A DNA stretch of 64,000 nt from CBDEUK01 sp965250225 (GTDB lineage: Bacteria > Pseudomonadota > Gammaproteobacteria > Eutrophobiales > Eutrophobiaceae), in the NCBI GenBank assembly GCA_965250225.1, contig CBDFNQ010000024.1, positions 38,673 through 102,672 on the forward strand, written 5' to 3'. Numbering within the stretch: the first letter of the stretch is position 1; each line of letters begins with the position of its first letter. The position numbers were made by a program, and so were the translations under genes. The notes under the pieces are model-generated. The model did no database searches. It was not told where the DNA came from and saw nothing but the letters and a program-made list of their open reading frames with translations. Shown here in pieces: positions 1 through 8,824 of the stretch.

Positions 1-180
1 CTAAAACTCTACAAAGGGGCAGTCACTATCGTGGGACGGGATTCTGACACAGATAGCCTGTTCAACAGCAAAATTGCGACATTTGAGGACGATGCAGGTG
101 CCTACGACCAGCGCGATGCTGAAGGATTTATCAAATTGAACGCCCTCAGATTGCGATTACAAAAAAATCATAAATATTAG
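1..180 (+). CDS. argG: Argininosuccinate synthase, C-terminal end (partial)
   Basis: The reading frame is open from base 1 to a TAG stop and gives the last 59 residues. They contain the ArgG C-terminal signature GAYDQ followed by DAEGFIKLNALRLR. ArgG joins citrulline and aspartate, using ATP, in cytosolic arginine synthesis. The 5' part lies outside the window, so length and start cannot be judged. No hairpin terminator is obvious in the 200 bases that follow. Confidence 0.9.
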   Translation, partial: LKLYKGAVTIVGRDSDTDSLFNSKIATFEDDAGAYDQRDAEGFIKLNALRLRLQKNHKY

Positions 181-379
181 TCACTTATTAGGCTAACTTT
201 GTGAAACCGTTCACATTTTTAGCCCTGTTTCATCCTTGATAACACCTATATCCCCTCCTAAACTTTAATTTCTTAAGCTGGTTCGTTTTTTGCAACAATC
301 CAGTTACATACTCGTATCAATCATTAGATTCCCCTGGAAAAAATAAAATTCTGAATCTTGGGGTAGGAAAAACAAGATA

Positions 380-2854
380 ATGGATAAATCTGTAGATAAT
401 CTTCGCGATGATGAAGAACCTGGTTTTGAAAAAATGGATTTCGACGTTACGTCAGAAAACATCGTTTTAAGCAACGACGAAACCTATAAAATCAACCATT
501 CGTTTGAACAGGCACCCACCGGGATTTCTATCAACCTGATCGGTGCAACATTGTTCGCTGCATGGCTTTGGAAAGTGGTACCGGAATATATTCTAATACC
601 CTGGTTGTTCTTCATCGCGACCAATTCCCTCATACATATCGCGATCATTAATCAATATAAGAAAGAAATTAACCGCGCAAAGTTTAAGAAAAACTGGGCT
701 TTCTATAACGGATTTTTATTCAGCATCTACACTATTGCCTGGAGTGTTGGATATCATTTTTTCTTTCCTTATCTCGATATCAACCAACAGATTTTTTTAT
801 TTTACCTGGCTGGCATTTACCTGCTGTCATTATTGCCTGTTTTGGCCTCGACTCATAAAGCCTATTTATGTGCAATAGTGTCATACACCGTACCCTTATT
901 AATATTAGTATTTGAACATGGCCAAAATGATAGCCTGCTTTTTTTCTCTCTGATCATTTCTACCGGTATTGCGCTCAGTTTTATTTCTAAAAAATACCAA
1001 CAGACGATCAACCAGTCCTATTTACTAGCAATGGATATAAAGAGCAGCAGTGAAAAACTCCATCATGAACACATGGAGAAATACAACCTTCAATACAAAA
1101 ACAAGATCACAAAACAAAAATCCGAAACAAAAAAAATTACCGAAGAAAAAGAACATGTAGTAAAAACACTAAAATCTATAGGTGAGGCTATCTTGACCAC
1201 TGATTCGGCGGGTAAAATAACCTACATTAATCCGATTGCTGAAGTGTATCTGGGATGGGAAAAAGAATATGCACTCGGCAAACATATTGACCTGATCCTC
1301 AATATTTTTGAAGAGACGACAAACACAAAGATCAATTCTATTTTTGAAAGCTGTATTAGCACTTTTAACACCATCAATGGAAACAGTAGGACGAAACTAC
1401 TTCGTCGAGATAAAGTTGAATATTATATCGATTACAGTATTTCACCGATTATGGATTGTGAACATAATATCGCGGGGACTGTCATGGTCTTCAGAGATGT
1501 CACAGAAAAACGCGGAAAAGAAAAAATTTTGACCTGGCAGGCGAATCATGATCAATTAACCGGTCTCATCAACCGTAGAGAGTTCGAACGGCGCCTCAAC
1601 AGAATATTGAAAGCAGAGCAACATACTCGTCAACATGCTCTTTGTTATATTGACCTTGACCATTTCAAAATTATTAACGATACATGTGGTCATCATGCAG
1701 GCGATGAACTATTAAAAAATATTGCCCAATGCTTGAAGGACAAAACGCGTGACACAGACACACTGGCTCGTTTAGGCGGTGATGAATTTGCTCTTATCCT
1801 CTATAGCTGCGGCCTGGGAAAAGCCAAGATGTTAGCCGAGAACGTTCGTGAAGAAGTCGAAAAGCTTGAGTTCCATTGGGAAAACAAACTCTACAAAGTC
1901 AGTGCAAGTATCGGTATAGTTGAGATTAGCAATAAATTTAAAAGCCTTACGGATATATTATGTACAGCTGATAGCGCTTGCTACGATGCAAAAGGAAAAG
2001 GCAGGAATAAAGTAAATATAATTGATTTCAACAACGAATATATTCAAAAAAATCGCGAACAAGCCAATACATTAGACACGGTTCAGGAGTGTTTAAACAG
2101 GGAATCTTTTTTATTATACCAACAAACAATCAAGCCAATAAATCTCACCGACAATAGAAAATTATGTGAATTACTGATCCGAGCAGAAAAAATAAATGGT
2201 GATATTATGTTGCCGGATAAATTTTTTCCTGTTGCCATACGTTACAATTTAATGCCTAGCATTGATCGTTGGGTGGTTCGAAATTGTTTTGAATTAATTT
2301 CTGGATATAATCATTCCCTTGAACATGTCAATATCATCAGCATTAATTTATCAGAACAATCCATCTGTGATGAATCTTTTATAGATTATTTATTGTTATG
2401 TCAGACGCATTATTCTTTATCATCTACCGATAAACAAATTTGTCTGGAGATACCGGAAAGCTGTTTGGCAGATCATTTTGAACAATCGATGAAATTTATC
2501 AACCAAGCCAAAGACAGTGGTTTTCTTATAACGGTTGATGATTTTTATTCCGGCCTGAACAGTTTCAAAAAAATCCAGCAATTCGATGTGGATTTTATCA
2601 AATTTGATGGTCGTATTCTGTCTACGCCTAACGAGAATAATCTGGAACATAAAATTCTGGAAGCTATTCATGGTATTAGTCATCATATTGGCTCCAAGAC
2701 TATCGCTAAATATATTGATAGCAAAGAAAATCTCAATGCTTTGACTGAACTAGGTATTGATTATGTTCAGGGTTATTCTGTATCAGAACCCACGTCTACA
2801 GGAACATCCATTCCTGATAATGTTCCTGAGCAATTAATTGAATCAAATGTTTGA
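380..2854 (+). CDS. Membrane PAS-GGDEF-EAL cyclic di-GMP protein
   Basis: 824 residues. The N-terminal third has five to six hydrophobic segments (about 50-205), resembling a MASE-like sensor. A charged coiled-coil stretch follows (about 215-262), then a PAS domain (about 265-375), a GGDEF domain (about 385-545) and an EAL domain (about 565-800). The cyclase motif is intact (RLGGDEF) and an RxxD inhibitory site (RDTD) lies just before it. In the EAL domain the signature is ELL, not EAL, and the usual DDFGTG loop reads DDFYSG. The LEIPES glutamate and the FIKFDG lysine remain. It may therefore be a cyclase with a weak or non-catalytic EAL domain. It stands alone on the plus strand between argG and a convergent DoxX gene, so it probably has its own promoter in 181-379. 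Confidence 0.88.
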   Translation: MDKSVDNLRDDEEPGFEKMDFDVTSENIVLSNDETYKINHSFEQAPTGISINLIGATLFAAWLWKVVPEYILIPWLFFIATNSLIHIAIINQYKKEINRAKFKKNWAFYNGFLFSIYTIAWSVGYHFFFPYLDINQQIFLFYLAGIYLLSLLPVLASTHKAYLCAIVSYTVPLLILVFEHGQNDSLLFFSLIISTGIALSFISKKYQQTINQSYLLAMDIKSSSEKLHHEHMEKYNLQYKNKITKQKSETKKITEEKEHVVKTLKSIGEAILTTDSAGKITYINPIAEVYLGWEKEYALGKHIDLILNIFEETTNTKINSIFESCISTFNTINGNSRTKLLRRDKVEYYIDYSISPIMDCEHNIAGTVMVFRDVTEKRGKEKILTWQANHDQLTGLINRREFERRLNRILKAEQHTRQHALCYIDLDHFKIINDTCGHHAGDELLKNIAQCLKDKTRDTDTLARLGGDEFALILYSCGLGKAKMLAENVREEVEKLEFHWENKLYKVSASIGIVEISNKFKSLTDILCTADSACYDAKGKGRNKVNIIDFNNEYIQKNREQANTLDTVQECLNRESFLLYQQTIKPINLTDNRKLCELLIRAEKINGDIMLPDKFFPVAIRYNLMPSIDRWVVRNCFELISGYNHSLEHVNIISINLSEQSICDESFIDYLLLCQTHYSLSSTDKQICLEIPESCLADHFEQSMKFINQAKDSGFLITVDDFYSGLNSFKKIQQFDVDFIKFDGRILSTPNENNLEHKILEAIHGISHHIGSKTIAKYIDSKENLNALTELGIDYVQGYSVSEPTSTGTSIPDNVPEQLIESNV

Positions 2855-2859
2855 TTCAT

Positions 2860-2890
2860 GACTACGACTGTATCTCTTACAGCCGTAGTC
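2860..2890. terminator. Hairpin between convergent genes
   Basis: Two 13-base arms (2860-2872 and 2878-2890) pair with one mismatch around the loop TCTCT. The hairpin sits six bases after the stop of the GGDEF-EAL gene and eight bases from the stop of the convergent DoxX gene, so it could end transcripts from both sides. There is no long T tract on either side, so intrinsic termination is inferred from position and stem strength. Confidence 0.55.
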
Positions 2891-2898
2891 GATCACAA

Positions 2899-3552
2899 TC
2901 AGCTTCTGAAATTTCTCGCGAACCAGTAATCAAGGCTGCAGTATTTCCCCGCCCCGGTAAAAAGTAGAACTAGTAACATAAGGAAATATGTCGCTGCAAA
3001 CTCAATACCATTCTTCAGGATAGTCACACTGCCATGTTCTGTTAACCAACTATAATTACCGTGTTCTTTAAGTAGTGATACAACCTGCTTTTTTCTCTCC
3101 ACACCACCTTCAATCCTGTCCATACGCCATTCCCACGGAGCCGTTAATTTTGCTTCTGGCAATGTGTGCCAGCCGTTTTCCCAATGGACAGTTACCATGG
3201 CAACGATCATAGTCGCCATCAAAGGAATCACAATAAATCGGGTTAATAAACCAAATAATAATAGCCAACCACCTAAAAATTCTGTCCAGGCTGCCATAAA
3301 GGCGAGTAACTCTGGAAATGGCAGACCTAAACCCCAATCCGGATTGCCGAACCAGGAAACCACATTCGGATCAGGCATAAAGCGTTGAAAGAAACTAACG
3401 TCTTCTGCACCAAATTGTAATTTTCCATAACCTGCCTTGATAAAAATCGGCGCTAGAAAAATGCGTAATAATAACGGTGCCGTAAAATCAATAGCCTTGA
3501 TTCTATCAAGAATATCGTACCCCCAATTTGCTACACAGATGATTGCTGACAT
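2899..3552 (-). CDS. DoxX-family membrane protein (HvfX-like candidate)
   Basis: 217 residues. Four hydrophobic segments (about 22-40, 83-103, 105-123 and 186-205) and the C-terminal GAGKYCSLDYWF stretch are typical of the DoxX family. A hydrophilic insert (about 125-185) makes it longer than many short DoxX proteins. The start is supported by GGAGG upstream of the ATG. DoxX-type proteins called HvfX often accompany hvfABC metallophore cassettes and are thought to act with the modified peptide at the membrane. Here the gene is the last of a six-gene same-strand run that begins with hvfA at 8824. The family is clear; the HvfX role is inferred from context, since two unrelated enzymes lie between. 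Confidence 0.75.
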   Translation of the reverse strand: MSAIICVANWGYDILDRIKAIDFTAPLLLRIFLAPIFIKAGYGKLQFGAEDVSFFQRFMPDPNVVSWFGNPDWGLGLPFPELLAFMAAWTEFLGGWLLLFGLLTRFIVIPLMATMIVAMVTVHWENGWHTLPEAKLTAPWEWRMDRIEGGVERKKQVVSLLKEHGNYSWLTEHGSVTILKNGIEFAATYFLMLLVLLFTGAGKYCSLDYWFARNFRS

Positions 3553-3624
3553 TTTCTTCTCCCTCCAATAATAAGTGTTGATAACAACTTTTTTTTCGAT
3601 ACTTTTAAATCAATCAAATAAAAT

Positions 3625-5118
3625 CTATTTCAGTGGGTATAACTCATCCAGGGCAATGGATAAACCGTTCTGCATAACCACTCTTGCATGATGTCGTTTT
3701 AATTCGCGCGGTGCCTTGGCACCACAGGAATGAGTAATGATCCCAACTTCCTTTACCATATTCTTTGCATAATTCATCACACGCACCGCCTTGTCAGCAG
3801 GAACCAAACCACGTTGTAATTTTTTATTGTGTGTAGTAATTCCGGTTGGACAGGTATTCTTATTACACTGCAAGGCTTGAATACAGCCCAGAGCAAACAT
3901 AAAGCCTCTTGCGGAAGTAATGAAATCTGCACCCACGCACAAGGCCCAGGCGACGTCAGCAGGCGTAATTAATTTTCCTGAGCTCACCACTTTGATTCGC
4001 TCACGCAAACCATGTTCAATTAATTTATCAACTAACATAGGCAGACTTTCTTTTAGTGGCAAACCCATATCGTCCATCAACGGCATAGGTGCAGCACCTG
4101 TTCCACCATCGGCGCTGTCAATCGTAATAAAATCTGGAGCAGATTCGATACCGCGCTGGTTGATTTCTTCGAACAAACTATCCAACCAACCATAGGCACC
4201 GATTACCGCCTTAATGCCTACAGGTTTTTTTGTAACGTTTCGAATACGTGCGATCACATCTAACAAATCGGTATTGGAATTAATATCGGTGTGTCGATTC
4301 GGGCTTATCGCATCCGAGCCAGGTTTTATACCACGAATTTTTGCAATCTCCTCTGTTACCTTGCCACCCGGTAAGATACCGCCTTTACCCGGTTTGGCAC
4401 CCTGGCTCATTTTGAGCTCGAACATCTTCACCTGTTCATGAGCTGCAACTTCCTCTAATTTTTCATTATTGAGATTTCCTTCCAAATCACTTACCCCGTT
4501 TTTGGCCGTGCCAATCTGAAAAACAATATCAGCACCTCCTTCCAGATGGTATGGAGAAAGACCCCCTTCTCCGGTATTCATCCAGCAACCCGCCATACGC
4601 GCACCATTAGATAAAGCTAATACCGCAGGTTTTGATATGGCGCCATAGCTCATGCCAGAGATATTAAACAGAGAAGCCGTCTTATACGGGTTGTCACAAT
4701 AAGGGCCTATGGTGACTGGCTGTGCTTCGACTGCATCTTTTCCCAAAGTCGGAAAAGGACAGTTTGCAAATAAAACCGTGCCAGCTGGTCTCAAATCTCG
4801 TGTTGATCCAAAGGCAATGGTATTGTCCTCATTCTTCGCCGCTCGATAAGCCCAGGTACGTTGCGCCCGATTGAATGGCATCTCTTCCCTGTCCTGAGCA
4901 AAGAAATATTGTCGAAAGAATTCGCCCATATTTTCAAAGAAGTAACGAAAATGACCAACAACCGGATAATTTCTCAGGATAGCTTTTTTTGTTTGAGTAA
5001 CGTCCAGTATATAGACAACAATGATTGCCAGAACAGCAAGTCCAATACAAAAAATAAACAACGCTGCCATGACTTCCATGGTAGACAACAGAAAAGTCTG
5101 CATGTGATCAGACATCAT
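3625..5118 (-). CDS. Membrane-anchored FMN-binding glutamate synthase-like protein
   Basis: 497 residues. An N-terminal transmembrane helix (about 14-38) is followed by a domain matching the FMN/Fe-S synthase domain of glutamate synthase. Recognisable blocks are SGMSYGAIS, SDAISPNRH, DSADGGTGAAP and GADFITSARGFM. Near the C-terminus, CIQALQCNKNTCPTG gives the C-x5-C-x4-C spacing of the glutamate synthase 3Fe-4S cluster. No glutaminase domain is present, so it is not a full GltB. The substrate of these stand-alone, membrane-tethered homologues is not established to my knowledge. The gene follows an aldehyde dehydrogenase by 75 bases and precedes the DoxX gene, all on one strand, downstream of the Hvf cassette. 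A GAGGGTGGG sequence lies before two consecutive ATGs. Confidence 0.82.
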   Translation of the reverse strand: MMSDHMQTFLLSTMEVMAALFIFCIGLAVLAIIVVYILDVTQTKKAILRNYPVVGHFRYFFENMGEFFRQYFFAQDREEMPFNRAQRTWAYRAAKNEDNTIAFGSTRDLRPAGTVLFANCPFPTLGKDAVEAQPVTIGPYCDNPYKTASLFNISGMSYGAISKPAVLALSNGARMAGCWMNTGEGGLSPYHLEGGADIVFQIGTAKNGVSDLEGNLNNEKLEEVAAHEQVKMFELKMSQGAKPGKGGILPGGKVTEEIAKIRGIKPGSDAISPNRHTDINSNTDLLDVIARIRNVTKKPVGIKAVIGAYGWLDSLFEEINQRGIESAPDFITIDSADGGTGAAPMPLMDDMGLPLKESLPMLVDKLIEHGLRERIKVVSSGKLITPADVAWALCVGADFITSARGFMFALGCIQALQCNKNTCPTGITTHNKKLQRGLVPADKAVRVMNYAKNMVKEVGIITHSCGAKAPRELKRHHARVVMQNGLSIALDELYPLK

Positions 5119-5193
5119 CCCACCCTCAAGTTTTTATTTCTAAACGATTATAGACAGATTCTGTCTGAAAAGTCAGTTATCTGATACTTTTCT

Positions 5194-6633
5194 TTATAAC
5201 GAATTTGAACGCAATACGATTAATTTATCGACTTGCATATCGTGCATGGTATGCGGAATACCACCGACACCGAGACCCGATTGTTTCAAGCCGGCAAAGG
5301 GCATCCAGTCTACACGAAAGGCAGTGTGATTGTTCACCATTACAGCCGCAGCATCGAGATTCCTGGCAGCCTTCAAGGCCTTGTCTATGTCTTTGGCGAA
5401 TACCGATGCCTGAAATGAGAAGGGCAAGGAATTGGCTCGCTGAATGGCCTCGTCCATATCAGAATAGGGATAGACATTGATCACAGGCCCAAAGATCTCG
5501 TTCTGGCTGACTTTGGCGTCCCCCGGCGGGTCATAAAGCACAGTACATTCATAACAGGAATCAGAAATTCTATTACCACCCGCCAGCACTTTTGTTCCAC
5601 CTTCTTTTACCTCATTGACCCAGGCCTCGATGCGATCGACTTCTCCTGGACGGATCAGCGGACCAATCTCAGTCTTAGACAAAATGGGATCACCCACTAC
5701 CTGTTTGTCAGCAAACTTAGCCAGGCTCTCAGCCAATGATTCAGCAATACTTTCATGGGCAAAAATTCGTTGCACAGACACACAGACTTGTCCGGCATGA
5801 TATAAACCACCCTTGGCCAATAGTGGAATAGCATTCTCCATATCGGCATCTTCTGTCACGATCACGGGTGCAGCGCCACCATGCTCCAAAGCACAACGAG
5901 TGCCTGCTGCCAATTTTGACCGCAACATCCAACCAACTTTTGCACTGCCGATAAAAGTAAAAAAACCAACCCGCTCATCGGTCACCAATTGTGTTGCCAC
6001 ATCCAGGTTGCTCACTGTCATGGCCTGACACCATTCATCTGGCAAACCGGCCTCTCTTAAAATCTCAACAAAACGAAAACAGGATAACGGTGTGTCCTCA
6101 GCCGGTTTGACGATCACAGGACAACCCGTAGCGATCGCTGGCCCCACCTGATGCACAATTAAATTCAATGGATGGTTAAAGGCACTGACGGCAACAACAA
6201 CACCGATAGGCTCTTTGGTCGTGAACGCCAGATGACCACTGGATGCTGCATTCAAACCCATGGGGATTTCTTCACCTGCCCCCGTCCTTAAATGTTCAAT
6301 ACAGAGTTTGACGCCATCGATTGCACGAGTGACTTCTACCTTCGAATCAGTTAAAGGCTTGCCACCTTCTCTCGCCGCTTCAAGGGCTAATTCATCAAAG
6401 CGGGACTGCATAATCGCCGAAGTCTTTTCTAAAACGTCTATACGCTTTTCAGCAGGCAGCCAGCTGCTTCGATCACGATAAAGCCCATAAGCCGTTGCTA
6501 CAGCCGTTGCTACAGCATCATTCCCTGCCGTATCGACCGTAGCAATGACACTGCCATCAAAGGGTGCCTTTACCTCTAACACACCATCAGTGTCAGACGT
6601 TTGTGGGATCATTAAGGAAAAATGTTGCGTCAT
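5194..6633 (-). CDS. NAD(P)-dependent aldehyde dehydrogenase
   Basis: 479 residues, the usual length of the ALDH superfamily. The general-base glutamate lies in ALEHGG and the catalytic cysteine in GQVCVSVQR. The cofactor region contains SAFNHPLN and FIGSAKVG, and EIFGPV is the conserved C-terminal block. These enzymes oxidise aldehydes to acids in the cytosol. The sequence resembles the lactaldehyde/glyceraldehyde-3-phosphate branch, but the substrate cannot be set from sequence. AAAGGA precedes the ATG. It lies 166 bases downstream of hvfC, so it may be read through from the Hvf promoter or have its own. Confidence 0.88.
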   Translation of the reverse strand: MTQHFSLMIPQTSDTDGVLEVKAPFDGSVIATVDTAGNDAVATAVATAYGLYRDRSSWLPAEKRIDVLEKTSAIMQSRFDELALEAAREGGKPLTDSKVEVTRAIDGVKLCIEHLRTGAGEEIPMGLNAASSGHLAFTTKEPIGVVVAVSAFNHPLNLIVHQVGPAIATGCPVIVKPAEDTPLSCFRFVEILREAGLPDEWCQAMTVSNLDVATQLVTDERVGFFTFIGSAKVGWMLRSKLAAGTRCALEHGGAAPVIVTEDADMENAIPLLAKGGLYHAGQVCVSVQRIFAHESIAESLAESLAKFADKQVVGDPILSKTEIGPLIRPGEVDRIEAWVNEVKEGGTKVLAGGNRISDSCYECTVLYDPPGDAKVSQNEIFGPVINVYPYSDMDEAIQRANSLPFSFQASVFAKDIDKALKAARNLDAAAVMVNNHTAFRVDWMPFAGLKQSGLGVGGIPHTMHDMQVDKLIVLRSNSL

Positions 6634-6799
6634 CTATCTGCTTCCTTTTTTTAGTCGTAACAACGGTCTAACAAAGCATAGATGATGCCAGATACATCTG
6701 CTTTACTGTTATTATTATGGTGCCAGAACTCATTCATAGTAGTGCCAAATAATAATACTAAAACTCAGATTTAAGCCTGTCCTCTAAACGTAAGAAAGA

Positions 6800-7567
6800 C
6801 TAACTCTTGACACCAAGCAATACAGATTTAGATAACATCTGTTGTATGATCTCAAGACCACCCTGGATCACAAGCTCTGGATTGGAATGCTGCATTTCTT
6901 TGGCTATCTGTTCAAGTAGTTCTTGTCCGCTTTTATTGTTGTCTTCTGTAATTAAATCCAGCAAGCGTGCAGATACCAGATTCAATTCAATGAAACCTGT
7001 TTTGTCATTTATATCACGATAAGCAACCAAATAGGTTGGCTGTTCAGGTGGGATTTCCGGGATATATTTCGGACTGATTTTGTGTACTGGGTATTGGTAT
7101 GCATGAATCCAGCTTATTGGATTTAACACCGGAACACCGTTTAATAAATCACCGTCCGTATCAATTCCATCAAACGATATCTCACGCCCATCGAATTTGA
7201 GTGACATACCTATCCACTCATAATGAGCTAATTCATAGAGAAAAGGCAGGTCATTTTCCTCATTTCGTTCGGATTCAAGATAATGAACAAATTCATGAGG
7301 CATTGTAGGAAATAGGGGAGTGTGTGCCTGATGGTTTTTGAAATAATCTCGGATCAATTTTCGCCAAACGGCACCATCGTGCACTTTTCTTAACACCGGG
7401 AAACTGTTCGCCATAAAGCTATCGATATTGCGAAACAATAAACCACGGTAGATTGCCATACGCCGGTCTTCAATATCAGCAGGGGCAGGAGCATTCTCTG
7501 GATCACGCATGTGTTGCGTGAAGGTGTGCTGAATCGCTTTAAAATCAGCCGTGTTGGAGTCTGTCAT
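6800..7567 (-). CDS. hvfC: HvfC-type RiPP maturation partner protein
   Basis: About 255 residues. The N-terminal half (about 10-100) is a DUF2063-type domain, with a conserved RRMAIYRGLLFRN stretch and a following FPVLRK block. The C-terminal half is the accessory domain usual in HvfC/BufC proteins. In this family the protein works with the MNIO enzyme HvfB and is thought to deliver or position the precursor peptide. The ATG at 7567 is preferred over an in-frame GTG two codons earlier. Either start overlaps the end of hvfB (stop at 7545), indicating translational coupling. No metal-binding motif is evident in this subunit. Confidence 0.85.
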   Translation of the reverse strand: MTDSNTADFKAIQHTFTQHMRDPENAPAPADIEDRRMAIYRGLLFRNIDSFMANSFPVLRKVHDGAVWRKLIRDYFKNHQAHTPLFPTMPHEFVHYLESERNEENDLPFLYELAHYEWIGMSLKFDGREISFDGIDTDGDLLNGVPVLNPISWIHAYQYPVHKISPKYIPEIPPEQPTYLVAYRDINDKTGFIELNLVSARLLDLITEDNNKSGQELLEQIAKEMQHSNPELVIQGGLEIIQQMLSKSVLLGVKS

Positions 7568-8405
7568 CGTCACAGGTATGTTGGCTTTGAATCAGAGAAA
7601 TCTTTTTTGCTTCTTCAATCAATTCATGTAAGGGAGGGAAATTGAAATCTCGTTCGAGCAAGGTCGGGAAAATACCAAAAGTTTCATAAGCCTTACGTAA
7701 TAACTCCCAAACCGGTTCGATCACATCCTCACCATGGGTATCAATGCGTAAATCTTCCGCTTCTTCAAGATGCCCGGCAATGTGCGCATAGGCTATTCGC
7801 TCAGCTGGCAAGGCACGTAAAAAATCTTCTGCGTTATAGGAATGATTAATACTGTTGACGTAGATATTATTAATATCCAGTAAAAGATCACAATCCGCTT
7901 TGTTCAGAACTGCGGTAATAAATTCGATTTCATCCATCTCCTGACCCGGAGCTGCATAGTATGAAACATTTTCTATGGCCATTTTACGACCGAGAATATC
8001 CTGGGTTATTTGTATGCGTTCGGACACATGATGAACAGCAGCTTCTGTAAAAGGAATGGGCATGAGGTCATAGAGATGACCATCGTCAGCACAATAACTC
8101 AGGTGTTCGCTATAACAACGGAGTTGATGGGTATCAATAAACTGTCTGACACGTTTGATAAAGGCTTCGTCTAACGGTGCTGAACCACCCAGATTTAGAG
8201 ACAAACCATGACATACCATTGGAACTTGTTCTGTGATTTTACGAAACTGTTTGCCGTAACGCCCACCCACATCAATCCAGTTTTCTGGGGCGACTTCCAT
8301 AAAATCAATCTCTTGAGGAAAAGAATCTGCAAGCGAACCAACAAAGGTTCGCCGCAGACCTAAACCTGTCCCCGTAACCGGGGAACTACTTGCTTGTGAA
8401 AGCAT
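7545..8405 (-). CDS. hvfB: HvfB-type multinuclear non-haem iron oxidase (RiPP maturase)
   Basis: 286 residues, the full length of the DUF692/MNIO family. These are TIM-barrel enzymes with two or three iron ions that oxidise cysteines in precursor peptides. Likely metal ligands are visible: His66 in CHGLSLN, Glu145 in IENVSYY, Asp177 in LLDINN, His208 in HIAGH, Asp222/His224 in DTHGED and Glu251 in LERD. With HvfC it should convert precursor cysteines to oxazolone/thioamide groups that bind copper, as shown for Haemophilus HvfABC. The gene starts 26 bases after the stop of hvfA and overlaps hvfC, which supports one transcript. Confidence 0.92.
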   Translation of the reverse strand: MLSQASSSPVTGTGLGLRRTFVGSLADSFPQEIDFMEVAPENWIDVGGRYGKQFRKITEQVPMVCHGLSLNLGGSAPLDEAFIKRVRQFIDTHQLRCYSEHLSYCADDGHLYDLMPIPFTEAAVHHVSERIQITQDILGRKMAIENVSYYAAPGQEMDEIEFITAVLNKADCDLLLDINNIYVNSINHSYNAEDFLRALPAERIAYAHIAGHLEEAEDLRIDTHGEDVIEPVWELLRKAYETFGIFPTLLERDFNFPPLHELIEEAKKISLIQSQHTCDDDRLQHG

Positions 8406-8431
8406 TAGTGAAGCTCAGGAATAATCCTGTA

Positions 8432-8824
8432 TTAGCCTTCTGCATCAGCACCTTCTGCATCAGCACCCTCGGCATCAGCACCCTCGGCATTGCCACCACA
8501 GCTACCTTCGCCGCAGCTACCTTCGCCGTCACCACCATCAGCACCCTCGGCATTGCCACCACAGCTACCTTCGCCACAGCTACCTTCGCCGTCACCACCA
8601 TCAGCGCCTTCGGCATTGCCACCTGCGGCATTGCCACCACAGTTACCTTCGCCACAGCTACCTTCGCCGTCACCACCTTCAGCAAGTTGCATGTAGCCGC
8701 TAGAAAGTTCGGTCAGTTCAAATGGGTTTTGTGCTGCGTTGACAATTGGGCTAGCCATTAAAGAAACTGCAAAGGTAGCGCCTAAAGCGGCAGCGATGGG
8801 TTTTAGATTTGTTTTCTTAGACAT
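8432..8824 (-). CDS. hvfA: HvfA-type RiPP metallophore precursor with EG(S/N)CG repeats
   Basis: 130 residues. An N-terminal leader resembling a Sec signal peptide (about 1-30, ending VNAA) is followed by a short linker and a low-complexity core rich in Gly, Glu, Asp, Ala and Ser. Six cysteines at 57, 62, 83, 88, 104 and 109 form three CG-E-G-(S/N)-C pairs, two in identical EGSCGEGSCGG blocks and one EGSCGEGNCGG. The blocks are separated by NAEGADGGDG-type spacers. The tail is a tandem AEGAD repeat with no cysteine. HvfA precursors usually carry EGKCG motifs; here serine or asparagine replaces lysine. The modified peptide is expected to be exported and bind Cu(I). AGGAGG lies seven bases before the ATG, a strong ribosome binding site that fits a highly expressed small protein. 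Confidence 0.9.
   Translation of the reverse strand: MSKKTNLKPIAAALGATFAVSLMASPIVNAAQNPFELTELSSGYMQLAEGGDGEGSCGEGNCGGNAAGGNAEGADGGDGEGSCGEGSCGGNAEGADGGDGEGSCGEGSCGGNAEGADAEGADAEGADAEG
8439..8682 (-). repeat. In-gene tandem repeats encoding the HvfA core
   Basis: The core of hvfA consists of near-identical DNA units of about 60-80 bases, each encoding one EGSCGEG(S/N)CGG block plus a spacer. They are followed by four 15-base units for the AEGAD tail. Such repeats can gain or lose units by slippage, which would change the number of cysteine pairs in the peptide. Confidence 0.8.

Noticed and set aside
8390..8761. Open frames on the strand opposite hvfA, with Pro/Leu/Ser or Thr/Ala-rich repeats
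   Set aside because: They are shadows of the repetitive hvfA coding sequence; they have no ribosome site or signal and their composition mirrors the Gly/Glu/Cys codons of hvfA.
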